Source: Paenibacillus lycopersici
GTDB lineage: Bacteria > Bacillota > Bacilli > Paenibacillales > Paenibacillaceae
DNA length: 64,000 bases
Assembly (NCBI RefSeq): GCF_010119935.1
Contig: NZ_CP048209.1
Coordinates: 5,871,001-5,935,000, forward strand
Direction of reading: 5' to 3'
Shown: in pieces, positions 26,138 through 35,256 of the stretch
Layout: each line of letters begins with the position of its first letter
Numbering within the stretch: the stretch's first letter is position 1
Position numbers and translations under genes: made by a program
Notes under the pieces: model-generated
The model's input: the letters and a program-made list of their open reading frames with translations, nothing else
Database searches by the model: none
What the model was told of the DNA's origin: nothing

Positions 26138-27736
26138 TGTCTTCCAAGCGTCCACTTGCTTCTGCGCTTCGGCCACGATTTTGTCGATGCCGGCTTTTTG
26201 CAGGCGGTCAAGGAAATCGGGCAGCTTCTTGGCAGGATCGACAGCGCCCGTGCTCAGGCCCGGCATGTACTCGTCCAGTACGGACTGCACGTTGGCGATT
26301 TCCGCCGTCAGGCTGCTCGTATCGAATTTGAAGCCGACGATCTTCGTTGGCGTTGCGGAATCGTTCGTTTTCTTCTGCACGTCGAACGTGTCCGCCGCTT
26401 GGCCGTCTTGCAGGAAGCCGTTGAACGTATCGCCGAATACCCATGGATTGTTGTTGTTGTAGCCGCTGTCCGGAATCGCTTTGATCGTGTTGTCGCCGAC
26501 CTTGGTATAGTGCTTGCCTTCGATGCCGTACGACAGCAGGTTGTACAGCTCCTTGTCGGTGTTGACCAGGTTCAGGAACATCATGGCGCGCTCAGGGTTC
26601 TTGGAGTTCGCGCTGATCGCATTGACCGTGGCGATACCGGGGTTGGAGCTGATCAGGAAGTTCGTCAGCGGCGCGAATACGACCGGCTTGCCGTTATAGC
26701 GATTGTTCGACATGGACACTTCGGAGCCCGGGTTGAGGCCGTTCGAGTACGTAATGTAGCCTTGGCCGGCTTTCGTCACGTCGTCCACCGATTTGTTCGT
26801 CGGCGCGTCCGCATTGATGTAGCCCTTCTGGTACCAGTCGCGAACGACTTCGGTGTAATGCTTGAATTCAGGGGACGCGTACACGTTGAACAGCTTGACC
26901 GCGTCGTCCGTGTTGTAGAAGCCGACCGGATTCTGGCTCGTGACCGGAATCGAATCGATGCCTTGGGAGTTGATCAGGTAACCGAACATGCCGTTGCGGT
27001 CCATGACGATCGGCGATTGCTTCGGCTCGGCCTTCTTGATCGTATCGAGCATCGGCGCGATGTCTTCGAATTTCTTGACGGTCGACAGGTCCAGCTTATA
27101 TTTATCGATGATCTCCTGCGGGAAGACGAAGCCTTCGCGGCCGGTAACGCTTTGATAGTTCGGCACGCCGTAGATTTTGCCGCCTACCTTCACTTGCTCC
27201 CACATGAAGTCGGGCAGGGAGGCTTTGAGCTCGGCGCCGTATTTGTCCAGCAGGTCGTCGAGCGGCAGGAATACGCCTTTGTTGGCATTGCCGACGTAGT
27301 CGAACAGCCAGTTCGCCGTCCAGCTGATGTCGTAGGCTTCGCCGGAAGCCGCGATCGTGTTCATGCGTTGATTGTACTCGCCGCCGTCGATCGGTTTCAG
27401 CTTGACCGTCGCGTTGATTTTCTCTTGCGTGATTTTGTTGACGGCATCTTCGACCGAGCCCAGATCGGATTGCCCTGCAGGTCCTAGGTAATACCACGTC
27501 AGATCAACAGGATCCAGCTTCGCGGCGTCCGCAGATCCATCGGCCGCACTCGCGTTATTCGATGCATTCGCGGCGGCATTGCCTTTGTTCGCCGCGTTGT
27601 TCGCCGCGTTGCCCGCATTCGCGGCGCTGCCGGAATTCGAATTGTCCGAATTGCTTCCGCAAGCCGTCAGACCGAACATCAGACACGCAGCCAAAGCCGA
27701 GCCCCACAATTTTTTTCTCACTGACGATGTAACCAT
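26129..27736 (-). CDS. Sugar ABC transporter, lipoprotein binding protein (LipO-like)
   Basis: The 535-residue protein has a lipoprotein signal ending LTAC-GS (Cys about 26), then a long Asn/Ala-rich linker (residues about 28-68) and a family 1 binding fold (VDLTWYYLGPAGQSDLGSVE, INATVKLKPIDGGEYNQRMN). The C-terminal part (KIVGFKFDTSSLTAEIANVQ) matches the DUF3502 domain of LipO-type proteins. It collects an oligosaccharide for the two permeases just upstream. The 3' end overlaps a tandem repeat, so the last residues may be recent. ATG 27736 follows a GGGGGGATC-type site. Confidence 0.93.
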   Translation of the reverse strand: MVTSSVRKKLWGSALAACLMFGLTACGSNSDNSNSGSAANAGNAANNAANKGNAAANASNNASAADGSADAAKLDPVDLTWYYLGPAGQSDLGSVEDAVNKITQEKINATVKLKPIDGGEYNQRMNTIAASGEAYDISWTANWLFDYVGNANKGVFLPLDDLLDKYGAELKASLPDFMWEQVKVGGKIYGVPNYQSVTGREGFVFPQEIIDKYKLDLSTVKKFEDIAPMLDTIKKAEPKQSPIVMDRNGMFGYLINSQGIDSIPVTSQNPVGFYNTDDAVKLFNVYASPEFKHYTEVVRDWYQKGYINADAPTNKSVDDVTKAGQGYITYSNGLNPGSEVSMSNNRYNGKPVVFAPLTNFLISSNPGIATVNAISANSKNPERAMMFLNLVNTDKELYNLLSYGIEGKHYTKVGDNTIKAIPDSGYNNNNPWVFGDTFNGFLQDGQAADTFDVQKKTNDSATPTKIVGFKFDTSSLTAEIANVQSVLDEYMPGLSTGAVDPAKKLPDFLDRLQKAGIDKIVAEAQKQVDAWKTSK

Positions 27737-27765
27737 TTCCTGATCCCCCCAAATATTGGTTTGCC

Positions 27766-28647
27766 TTATTCCTTTATGGCTCCAACGGTTAATCCGCCTA
27801 CGAAATAACGTTGGAAAAACGGGAACACAATCATCATCGGCCCTGCCGCCAGAATGGTCATCGCCATCCTCGAGGACAGGCTCGGCAGCTTGGATACGTC
27901 GATATTGAGCTGCTGCGCGATGGCCGTGGATTTCAAAAACTCGATCGCATTCATATTGCGGTACAGCAGCAGCTGCAGCGGCACCTTGTTCGGATCGTCA
28001 ATGTAGAGCATGCCGTTGAACCAATCGTTCCAATAGCCGAACGAGAGCATCAGGCCGACCGTGACGAGCGCCGGCTTCGAGAGCGGCAGGATGATCTGGA
28101 AGAAGATCCGCATTTCGCTCGCTCCGTCGACTTTGACCGATTCGATGATTTCGCCGGGAATCTTGCCCAAGAACCCTTTCATGATCATGACGTAGAACGG
28201 GCTGATCAAGAGCGGGAGGATGAGCGCCCATACCGAGTTGCGCAGATGCAGATATCTTGTCATCAGGATGTACATCGGAACGATGCCCCCCTGAAACAGC
28301 ATCGTGAAGAACACGTAGAACGTCAGCGGCTTCCGATACCGGAAATCTCGGCGCGAGATCGTATACGCCGTCATCGCCGTTAACAGCAATCCCGCCAGCG
28401 AACCGACGACCGTGATCAGGATCGTGATGCCATAAGCGTGAACGATGGCGTGCGAAGAGCGAAGCATGACCTGGTAACCGAGCGTGCTGAACTTCTCGGG
28501 CAACCATTTGTAGCCATGCTCGATAAGCGACTGTTCGTCGGACAGTGAAATCGAGATGACGAGAAGGAACGGAATGATCATCGCGATCGAAATGACGCAG
28601 AGGATCAGGTTCACGAGTGCTCGTCCGCTAGTGAGCGTTTGCTTCAT
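27766..28647 (-). CDS. Sugar ABC transporter permease, LplC type
   Basis: The 293-residue permease has six membrane segments, the EAA-type loop (IESVKVDGASEMRIFFQIIL) and the C-terminal PFFQRYFVGGLTVGAIKE typical of LplC/YtcP proteins. It pairs with the LplB-type protein 24 bp upstream and feeds on the lipoprotein 29 bp downstream. No ATPase gene is nearby; a shared MsmX-type ATPase is presumed. Confidence 0.94.
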   Translation of the reverse strand: MKQTLTSGRALVNLILCVISIAMIIPFLLVISISLSDEQSLIEHGYKWLPEKFSTLGYQVMLRSSHAIVHAYGITILITVVGSLAGLLLTAMTAYTISRRDFRYRKPLTFYVFFTMLFQGGIVPMYILMTRYLHLRNSVWALILPLLISPFYVMIMKGFLGKIPGEIIESVKVDGASEMRIFFQIILPLSKPALVTVGLMLSFGYWNDWFNGMLYIDDPNKVPLQLLLYRNMNAIEFLKSTAIAQQLNIDVSKLPSLSSRMAMTILAAGPMMIVFPFFQRYFVGGLTVGAIKE

Positions 28648-28671
28648 GACGTTGACTTCCTTTCATGCCGA

Positions 28672-29592
28672 CTACCAGAGCGCGTTTTCTTCGTTAATTT
28701 TGCGGATAATGAAGTTCGTGATCAAGACCAGGGCCAAGCCTACGACGGATTGGTAGAATCCGACCGCGGTCGACATGCTGACGTCGCCGATGGTCCGCAG
28801 CGATCGCACGACATACGTATCGATAACGTCCGTTACCGGGTACAAGAAGCTCGAATCGTTCGGCACGTAATAGAACAAGCCGAAATCCGCGCGGAAAATG
28901 CCGCCTACCGCCATAATGAGCAGGATCACGACCAGCGGCGTCAACAGCGGAAGCGTAATCTTGCGGATCATCTGCCGCTTGGTCGCGCCGTCGATGCGGG
29001 CGGCCTCGTAATAACTCGGGTCGATCGCGATAATGCCGGCATAGTAGATGAGCGCCTGGAAACCGACCGCCTTCCACAATTGCACGACGATCATGATCGT
29101 TGGCCAGTAGCTCGCTTTCTGATACCAGTTGGTCGGGTCGATGCCGAACGAGGCAAGCAGCGTGTTGAGCGCGCCGTGCTGATAATCGAAGAACCCGGTC
29201 GCGATGTAGCCGACGACGACCCACGATAAGAAATAGGGCAGGAACATGACCGTCTGGTGCACCTTGAACCATCGCTTGGACAATTCGTTCAGCATGAGCG
29301 CCAGCACCAGCGCGAAGACGGTCGTCAGGATGATGAACGCGACATTATAAAGAATCGTATTGCGCGTCACCCGCCATGCCAAATCAGAAGTGAAGAAAAA
29401 GTTGAAATTGTGCAGGCCGACCCATTTGCTTCCGAACAAGCCCTTCGTGTAGTTATAGTTCTGGAATGCAATTACAAGGCCCGCGAGCGGTAAATAGTAG
29501 AAAATGAATTTGTAGATGAAGCCCGGGAGACTGAGCAGCAGCAGCTCCCTGTTCTTCTTGACATGCCTCCACTCACGTGCAAGCCACTGCAT
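28672..29592 (-). CDS. Sugar ABC transporter permease, LplB type
   Basis: The 306-residue permease opens with a charged stretch and LLLLSLPGFIYKFIFYYLPL, then LVIAFQNYNYTKGLFGSKWV and the EAA loop YYEAARIDGATKRQMIRKI; six membrane segments. ATG 29592 has AGGAGGTGAAGG directly before it, which overrules the longer frame that would start at 29862. First gene of the transporter operon; an eight-unit 11-bp repeat lies 130-220 bp upstream. Confidence 0.94.
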   Translation of the reverse strand: MQWLAREWRHVKKNRELLLLSLPGFIYKFIFYYLPLAGLVIAFQNYNYTKGLFGSKWVGLHNFNFFFTSDLAWRVTRNTILYNVAFIILTTVFALVLALMLNELSKRWFKVHQTVMFLPYFLSWVVVGYIATGFFDYQHGALNTLLASFGIDPTNWYQKASYWPTIMIVVQLWKAVGFQALIYYAGIIAIDPSYYEAARIDGATKRQMIRKITLPLLTPLVVILLIMAVGGIFRADFGLFYYVPNDSSFLYPVTDVIDTYVVRSLRTIGDVSMSTAVGFYQSVVGLALVLITNFIIRKINEENALW

Positions 29593-29723
29593 TTCCTTCA
29601 CCTCCTTCCTGACCACAGTATGGCATCCCGGAAGGCGGCCTCCTACTGCTGGAACGTCAAAAAGCTGAACAAACGGACTGCTCAATGGTCGTTTTTCTGC
29701 TTGCGGCGCGTAAGAATGTTCTT

Positions 29724-29810
29724 GGAACGCGCATGGAACGCTTTGGGAACGTTCTCGAAACGCTTTTGGACCGCTCTCGGAACAGGATGGAACGCTATTG
29801 GAATATGTCC
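29724..29810. repeat. Array of eight 11-bp units upstream of the transporter operon
   Basis: GGAACGC or variants start at 29724, 29735, 29746, 29757, 29768, 29779, 29789 and 29800, so every unit but one (10 bp) is 11 bp. The period equals one helical turn, as expected of a site bound on one face of DNA. It lies between the membrane AraC gene and the first permease gene. Confidence 0.8.
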
Positions 29811-29839
29811 TGCATCCCCGCAAGGCTGCCTGGAACGTA

Positions 29840-29886
29840 AACAAAGAGCTTCCGCAAGTCAACGGAATGACTCTACGGAAGCTCTT
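29840..29886 (-). terminator. Terminator of the membrane AraC regulator gene
   Basis: Perfect 11-bp arms AAGAGCTTCCG / CGGAAGCTCTT (29844-29854, 29876-29886); read leftward it is followed by TTTGTTT. It begins 11 bp after the stop of the regulator gene. Confidence 0.88.
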
Positions 29887-29896
29887 AACCTGCGCT

Positions 29897-32203
29897 TCAG
29901 TCCTGGTTCAGCACGTGATTCGTGCGGAATTCCCTCGGCGTCACGCCAAGCGATTGTTTGAAGGTCTTGTAGAAATAGCTTTCGCTGACGAAGCCGACAT
30001 TAAACATGATCTGCGCGATCGTGGCGTCCGTGTTCTGCAGCTCGGATACGGCATGCATGATGCGAACCTTGTTAATATAGTCGTTCAGCGATTCGGATTC
30101 GCACTGCTTGTATACCTTGCTGAGATGCGCTTTGCTCATCTTGAGCTTGGTCGCCAGGAATTGCAGGCTCAGGTTCGGGTCGGCATAATGCTTCTCGATC
30201 GCTTCCTTGAGCGCCGCGGCCAAAATCCGGTTCTTATCGTCCGTGCTCGTCTGCCGCGGTTCCGTCACCTTCTCGAACAGATCGATGTACTGCAGCAGCA
30301 CGTCGTCCAGCGTTTCCTGCTCCATGATCCGCCGGTTGAAGGAAAGCAGCGACGCCTTCACGGCATGCGTGTCGTCCAGATTCGTTTCCTTCAAATGATT
30401 GACGGTGATCGCGGTCAAATATTGCAGCGTCTGCAGGAGATGATCGATGCGGAAAGCCGACAGCCGCTTGAAAATCTTCACCAGCTGCGGTTCGATGTTC
30501 TTCATGTTCGTCGTGCGGATCGATTCGAGCCATTTCCTCTCGAGCTGATCGTCCAGGCTCGTTGCTTCATTCTGCTCGTTGACCGCGGCCAATTCCGGCG
30601 TGATGACGGCCGTCCTTCCGTAGATCATCCGGTATTCGGCCAGCATGAGCGCCTGCTCGTAAGCGTCCGACAGCCGGTCGTGATGGTCGGCGGCGGCGCT
30701 GATCGACGCGCATAGCCCGATATGGTAGTAATTGCGCACGACATCCTGCAATTTCGCAACCGCCTTCGGCAGCTCGTTCAATTTATCCCGGTCCGCCTGC
30801 GGCACGGCAAGCAGCAGCGTCACGAATTCGTTGCCAAGCTGAACGCTCTCCGCAAGCGCGAAGGCGCGGAACATTTCCTCTGCAATATTTTGCACGGCGA
30901 ACTTATGCAGTTCGGCCGTCTTGCCGGACGAATGGGCGTTGTCGAGGCGGATCAGGCAGACGAGGAACGCGCCGTCCGCTTCCGTCAGCTTCAGCCCGTG
31001 CAGCCGGATCTGCTCCGAGAACTCTTCTCCGCTCATCTTCTGCCGCTCCAGCAGCAGCCGGCGCAGGAAATAGTCTTTCGCAATGCTCTCCGTCGCTTTG
31101 TTCCCCTGCTCCAGCTTGGCCATTTCCTCCAGCATCCGCTGATTGAACGAGGACAGGAACGCCAGCTCGTCCTTGCCGCGGCTCACGCCGTCCAGTCTGT
31201 CGGGAACCGCCCGCAGCGACTGCATGAGGCTGCCGATCGGCTTGTACAGCTTCATCGAAATGAACGTCGAGGCGAACAGCGTCAGCACGATGAAGCAGCT
31301 GAGCAGCAAGAACGAGAACGTGCGGATCTGGTCCAGGGCGCCGAACGCGGCCTTGTAGGACTGCATGCCGACGATGCGCCATCCGGTCGTCGCCGACGTG
31401 CTGAACATGACGAGCTTCTTGCCGCTCCCGCTTCCGAGCGTGAAATATCCTTCCGTCGCTTGCCTGGCCTCGACTTTGCTTATAATCTGGCGCTTCGTTC
31501 CGTCGTCGACCGCGTCGGTTGTCCCCATGGAGAGGCTGTTGCCGTCCGCGTCGAACATCATCACTTCGCCGAGCGCGCTGTCGGCCAAGTCGTTGATCGC
31601 GCGCACGTTATCGAACAGCCACTGCGGCTTGACGTTGACCATCAGGATGCTTCCCGATTCTTGCTTGAACAAGGTCAGCACCGTCCGACTTCCCTGGTTA
31701 TCCGCGATGGCGACCGGAATGAATTTCATGTCCGGCATGTCGGCGTGTCCGCTTCGGTACTGCTTCAATACATTGGATTGGCTGCCGGCTTCGCATTGCA
31801 CCGGAACCGTCTGCGGCGATATATAATAGCAGCGGCTGTGCGCGTTATAGAGCACGATGGAATCGACGAACAAGTTCGTGTTGGCGATATAATCGAACTT
31901 CTGCAGACGATTATACAGATCGAAAATATCCATGTCCCGGTTCTGCATCAGTACGGAAATATCGCGGTCCGAGAACGTGGAAATCGTAAAATTCAATACG
32001 GTATCGTACAGGTTGTCGATATTGTAGTTGACCTGCTTGAGTACTTTGCGGGTCGACTCCTGCTGCAGCTTCATCGCGCTGCGCTGCGCGTACGAATAGA
32101 ACAGCGAGCCGAATACGATCAGCAGCATCGAAGCGAGCAAGGCAAAGGAAACGACCAACCGCATAAAATATTTCCGCGACCGGTAGAGATCCAACAATTT
32201 CAT
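29897..32203 (-). CDS. Membrane-anchored AraC-family regulator with extracellular sensor
   Basis: The 768-residue protein has a membrane helix at about 15-37 (LVVSFALLASMLLIVFGSLF), an extracytoplasmic sensor of about 260 residues, a second helix near 300 (FSFLLLSCFIVLTLFASTFI), a HAMP-like/coiled part, a linker, and a C-terminal AraC double HTH (LSLQFLATKLKMSKAHLSKV, TIAQIMFNVGFVSESYFYKT). One-component regulators of this type sense sugars or cell-surface signals and act on neighbouring uptake genes. ATG 32203 is preferred over 32221 for its GGTGAT site. It is transcribed toward the lplB-type operon, its probable target. Confidence 0.93.
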   Translation of the reverse strand: MKLLDLYRSRKYFMRLVVSFALLASMLLIVFGSLFYSYAQRSAMKLQQESTRKVLKQVNYNIDNLYDTVLNFTISTFSDRDISVLMQNRDMDIFDLYNRLQKFDYIANTNLFVDSIVLYNAHSRCYYISPQTVPVQCEAGSQSNVLKQYRSGHADMPDMKFIPVAIADNQGSRTVLTLFKQESGSILMVNVKPQWLFDNVRAINDLADSALGEVMMFDADGNSLSMGTTDAVDDGTKRQIISKVEARQATEGYFTLGSGSGKKLVMFSTSATTGWRIVGMQSYKAAFGALDQIRTFSFLLLSCFIVLTLFASTFISMKLYKPIGSLMQSLRAVPDRLDGVSRGKDELAFLSSFNQRMLEEMAKLEQGNKATESIAKDYFLRRLLLERQKMSGEEFSEQIRLHGLKLTEADGAFLVCLIRLDNAHSSGKTAELHKFAVQNIAEEMFRAFALAESVQLGNEFVTLLLAVPQADRDKLNELPKAVAKLQDVVRNYYHIGLCASISAAADHHDRLSDAYEQALMLAEYRMIYGRTAVITPELAAVNEQNEATSLDDQLERKWLESIRTTNMKNIEPQLVKIFKRLSAFRIDHLLQTLQYLTAITVNHLKETNLDDTHAVKASLLSFNRRIMEQETLDDVLLQYIDLFEKVTEPRQTSTDDKNRILAAALKEAIEKHYADPNLSLQFLATKLKMSKAHLSKVYKQCESESLNDYINKVRIMHAVSELQNTDATIAQIMFNVGFVSESYFYKTFKQSLGVTPREFRTNHVLNQD

Positions 32204-32493
32204 GCAATGATCACCATCCATCCGCAGGCGCTTTCATCTGATTGTATGATTCTATTACGGAACCTTCGTTTTGGGAATCCCCGGTCGTTTCGCACCCGCT
32301 CTTCCGATGCGTTTTGGACGGGAAAACGCCATATGAGCAGTCCGCCACAGAACAAAAGCGCGTTCGCGGCAGCGGGACGAAGGCGCATGATACGGGCTTC
32401 GCATGTACGGGCTTATTGATCCGTTATGGGGAATACTCGCTTTAACGGACTGTTCGACATGATTTCCTTTTCTCATTCGCTCAAAAAAATTTC
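32204..32493. other. Intergenic region between divergent genes
   Basis: Left part of the 373-bp gap between the membrane AraC gene and the ArsR gene. No gene or clear promoter for the leftward gene is seen. Confidence 0.4.
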
Positions 32494-32531
32494 AATATTC
32501 CTTGACCGGAATATTCCTTGTAAGGTATATT
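32494..32531 (+). promoter_or_regulatory. Promoter and operator of the arsR-AHSA1 pair
   Basis: TTGACC (32502-32507) and TATATT (32526-32531) are 18 bp apart. Between and around them AATATTCCTTG is repeated (32494-32504, 32510-32520) and GGAATATTCC (32508-32517) is a perfect palindrome, as expected for an ArsR-family autorepressor site over the promoter. Confidence 0.65.
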
Positions 32532-32576
32532 GAGAACGTAAGCAAGAGCGCCGCAAAAACGAGGTGATGACACCGA

Positions 32577-32906
32577 ATGATGGATCGTGCAACGACGTTT
32601 AGCGCTCTGGCAGAGCCGAACCGATTACGCATTGTTGATTTACTGGCCGGCGGCTCCCTGTCGGTGGGCGAGATCGCGGAAAGGCTGGAGCTAAGGCAGC
32701 CTCAAGCGTCCAAGCATTTGCGCGTCCTCTTGGATGCCGGCCTGGTGAAAGTCGAAGCGGAAGCCAACCGGCGGAACTACGAGCTTCGCATCGAGCCTTT
32801 GAAAGAACTGGATGAATGGTTGGAGCGTTACCGGCGGATCTGGAACGAGCGTTACGACAACCTAGAGCAATATTTGCAGCAGCTGCAAGCGAAACCGAAA
32901 GAATGA
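32577..32906 (+). CDS. ArsR-family transcriptional regulator
   Basis: The 109-residue winged-helix protein has the ArsR pattern FSALAEPNRLRIVDLLAGG, VGEIAERLELRQPQASKHLR (recognition helix) and a wing VKVEAEANRRNYELR. There is no ELCVCDL-type metal site, so it belongs to the metal-free subgroup usually paired with AHSA1 proteins. ATG 32577 follows GAGGTGATG. The stop is 29 bp before the AHSA1 gene; this pair arrangement is very common and implies co-regulation. Confidence 0.94.
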   Translation: MMDRATTFSALAEPNRLRIVDLLAGGSLSVGEIAERLELRQPQASKHLRVLLDAGLVKVEAEANRRNYELRIEPLKELDEWLERYRRIWNERYDNLEQYLQQLQAKPKE

Positions 32907-32935
32907 GCACCCCCAATTCGAGGAGGAAACAACCA

Positions 32936-33445
32936 ATGGCAAACCAAATGCTGAGCAAAGTAGACGGAAACGTATTGACGCTGGAACGCGTGTTTAACGC
33001 TCCCCGCGAGCTTGTATTCCAAGCCTTCTCCGACGCGGAGCATCTGAAGCAATGGTGGGGGCCGCGCGGCTGGTCCATTCCGGTGTGCACCGTAGACTTC
33101 CGCCCCGGCGGCATCTGGCATTACTGCATGAAGTGCGAAGACAAGGCGCAAGGCGATTTCTACGGCATGGAATCTTGGGGCAAAGCCATTTACAAGGCCA
33201 TCGCAACGAACGAGCAGATCGATTACACCGACTACTTCTCCGATAGCGAAGGCAATGTATCGACGGATATGCCGTCAACGGATATTATCCTTCAGTTCGT
33301 GGAATTCGAAGGAAAAACAAAACTCGTCAACCAAGCGACTTACGCGTCCCCCGAAGCATTGCAGCAGGTCATTGACATGGGCATGGAGCAAGGCATCACG
33401 GAAACTTGGGATCGTCTGGAAGAGCATCTGCAGAACGCTCGATAA
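32936..33445 (+). CDS. SRPBCC (AHSA1-like) domain protein
   Basis: The 169-residue protein shows the AHSA1/START-like fold: LTLERVFNAPRELVFQAFSD, LKQWWGPRGWSIPVCTVDFR, PGGIWHYCM and the C-terminal helix GMEQGITETWDRLEEHL. Such proteins bind hydrophobic small molecules; the ligand is unknown. ATG 32936 follows GAGGAGG. Second gene of the arsR pair. Confidence 0.93.
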   Translation: MANQMLSKVDGNVLTLERVFNAPRELVFQAFSDAEHLKQWWGPRGWSIPVCTVDFRPGGIWHYCMKCEDKAQGDFYGMESWGKAIYKAIATNEQIDYTDYFSDSEGNVSTDMPSTDIILQFVEFEGKTKLVNQATYASPEALQQVIDMGMEQGITETWDRLEEHLQNAR

Positions 33446-33541
33446 GCGCCATCATCGACGCAAAGCACGAACCGCCCTTTCGGCATCCGGGTGAACTGCA
33501 CTCCGTCAAGTAGACAGCATAAAACATAAAAAGCGGCTAAG

Positions 33542-33579
33542 CGGCCTACGTCCTGAACTTCAATGGACGGAGGCCGTTT
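33542..33579 (+). terminator. Probable terminator after the arsR-AHSA1 pair
   Basis: Arms 33542-33553 and 33565-33576 (one mismatch) with an 11-nt loop, followed by TTTC; U-run weak. It lies 97 bp after the AHSA1 stop. Confidence 0.55.
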
Positions 33580-33731
33580 CATTGCGCTTGGGGGTATATC
33601 CCCGGGCGGCAGCCTTTTCCGGACCGATACGGCTTGTTTCGCCGCCCGAAAGGGCGCTATTCCCGTTACGCCGGCCCTCTCACGCTCATAAACTAGTACG
33701 AGGCAGATTCGAGAGAAGGAGCCGTGATGCT

Positions 33732-34658
33732 ATGCAAGCAAGAAGCGACAGCAATGTGAAAATCATCGACGTCTCGCACTATCAAGGCACGATCGACTGG
33801 CAGAAGGTCCATGACGACGGCGTCGCCGGCGCGTTCATTAAAGCGACCGACGGCATCGGAGTCACCGATTCCGCATTTCGAACGAACGCGGTTCAAGCGC
33901 CCGCTGCCGGGCTGCGCGTCGGATTCTATCATTATGCCCATCCGGAGAAGAACGACGCCGCTGCCGAAGCGAGATACTTCGCCTCCGTCGTCGCCGGCTA
34001 TAAGGCGGACTTCCCCCACGTCCTGGACGTCGAAGGCCAAGCCTCGAAAGTACCGGCCAACAAGCTGACGAACTGGTGCGTCAGTTATTTGAATGAGGTA
34101 CAGCGGCTGACGGGGCATGAGGCGATGATCTATACCGGGGCCAGCTTCGCCAAGACCTACCTCGGGAAGGCGCTCGGCGCTTGGCCGCTGTGGGTTGCCC
34201 ACTACGGCAAGGATAAGCCGATGGACAACGACACGTGGAGCGAATGGGCGGTCTTCCAATACTCGGCGTCCGGCACCGTCCGCGGCATCGGCGGCCAAGT
34301 GGACATGGACGCCATGGAGCTGGCATTCTACAACCGCTACAGCGGCGCCGTCGTTCTGAAACCGCTCAGCGACAAGGACACGATCAAGGTCGTCGTCAAC
34401 GACGTGCTTGCGGCGTACGGACGCAATGTGGACGGCTCGGTCTACGCGCCGCTGCGGCAGCTCGGCGAGTCGCTTGGCGCCACCGTCGCTTGGGATTCCG
34501 CCACTCAGAAGCCGTACGTCAACGGCATGCCCGTTCCCCAATTCATCGTGCTGGACGGGTCGGCCTACGTCAGCGTCCGCGCCGCGGCCGCTTTCCTCGG
34601 CGGCAAGGCAACCTGGGACGGAGCGACGCAGAAGGTTTATATTTATTACAAGAAGTAA
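33732..34658 (+). CDS. GH25 lysozyme with copper-amine-oxidase-N stalk domain
   Basis: The 308-residue protein starts KIIDVSHYQGTIDWQKV, with Asp13, then GAFIKATDG, and FPHVLDVEG carrying Asp99 and Glu101: the GH25 acidic set. AVFQYSASGTV and VDMDAM close the barrel near 205. Residues about 222-308 match a stalk domain (IKVVVNDVLAAYGRNVDGSV, VSVRAAAAFLGG). It would cleave the MurNAc-GlcNAc bond of peptidoglycan. No signal peptide is present, so export would need lysis, a holin or another route. ATG 33732; ribosome site AAGGAG. Confidence 0.93.
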   Translation: MQARSDSNVKIIDVSHYQGTIDWQKVHDDGVAGAFIKATDGIGVTDSAFRTNAVQAPAAGLRVGFYHYAHPEKNDAAAEARYFASVVAGYKADFPHVLDVEGQASKVPANKLTNWCVSYLNEVQRLTGHEAMIYTGASFAKTYLGKALGAWPLWVAHYGKDKPMDNDTWSEWAVFQYSASGTVRGIGGQVDMDAMELAFYNRYSGAVVLKPLSDKDTIKVVVNDVLAAYGRNVDGSVYAPLRQLGESLGATVAWDSATQKPYVNGMPVPQFIVLDGSAYVSVRAAAAFLGGKATWDGATQKVYIYYKK

Positions 34659-34665
34659 CCGGAGA

Positions 34666-34710
34666 CACAAAAACCGTAAGATGCGCTTGGGCCATCTTAC
34701 GGTTTTTGTG
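34666..34710. terminator. Strong terminator after the lysozyme gene
   Basis: Perfect 18-bp arms (34666-34683, 34693-34710) with a 9-nt loop, ending GGTTTTTGTG; the A-rich left arm would let it work in both directions. Confidence 0.93.
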
Positions 34711-34932
34711 TTGCCGCGGGGCGGACCTCGTGACATCATCGATTTCGTCGTAAAACCATAACCGTCCACCGCGTATGTTTTCGCTTGGGGCTGCTACTCC
34801 CATGCGACGTATCGAAGCAATAGAAAAGCCGCATCGAATTGCGACACTAGGCTAAGCCGAGTTCGTCTGGATCTCGCGCGCTAACTGCCGCTCGGAACGA
34901 ATGTCGCATCGCCTGAACGAGATAACCCCATA

Positions 34933-35030
34933 GGTAACGGACACAGGATACACAGGATCCATTATTTGTATTCGGTGTTTTGGGCTGCCGATCGGACACA
35001 ACACGAGCCAATAGCGCATCTCTTGTCCGC
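34933..35030. repeat. Opposed copies of the AATAGCG-type dispersed repeat
   Basis: Leftward copy at 34933-34968 (with an internal 9-bp ACACAGGAT duplication) and rightward copy AATAGCGCATCTCTTGTCCG at 35010-35029. They resemble the pair at 3379-3454. Confidence 0.55.
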
Positions 35031-35055
35031 TTCAGCCCTTTGATCCCACGGCAAA

Positions 35056-35107
35056 TCTAAGGGTTCCCCAGGCAACCGCCTGTTGTAGAGAACCCCTGAT
35101 CCTTAGA
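35056..35107. other. Cruciform-like hairpin
   Basis: Outer arms TCTAAGG / CCTTAGA (35056-35062, 35101-35107) and inner CAGGC / GCCTG (35069-35073, 35078-35082). No U-run; role unclear. Confidence 0.45.
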
Positions 35108-35256
35108 GAGTTATAAATCGCCGATCGTTCAGCCGATATGCCATAAGAATACGTCGCGCTCAGATCGGTTTTATTTGCTTGTTTTTTCGAGATAAGAACC
35201 GCCGCTAAATAAAAGTAAAAGCGCCGTGCCGAAACGTTATGCTCCGGTCCCCCGCC

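Larger units (their letters stand above)
34659..35256. other. 598-bp intergenic region
   Basis: Holds a strong terminator, two opposed copies of the AATAGCG-type repeat, and a cruciform-like hairpin (listed separately). No gene seen. Confidence 0.6.

Noticed and set aside
30722..32419. Rightward 565-codon frame
   Set aside because: Antisense to the membrane AraC gene; Arg/Gln-rich shadow caused by codon bias.
35056..35107. T-box or other riboswitch ahead of glpD
   Set aside because: It lies after, not before, the glpD gene and no conserved riboswitch core is seen.
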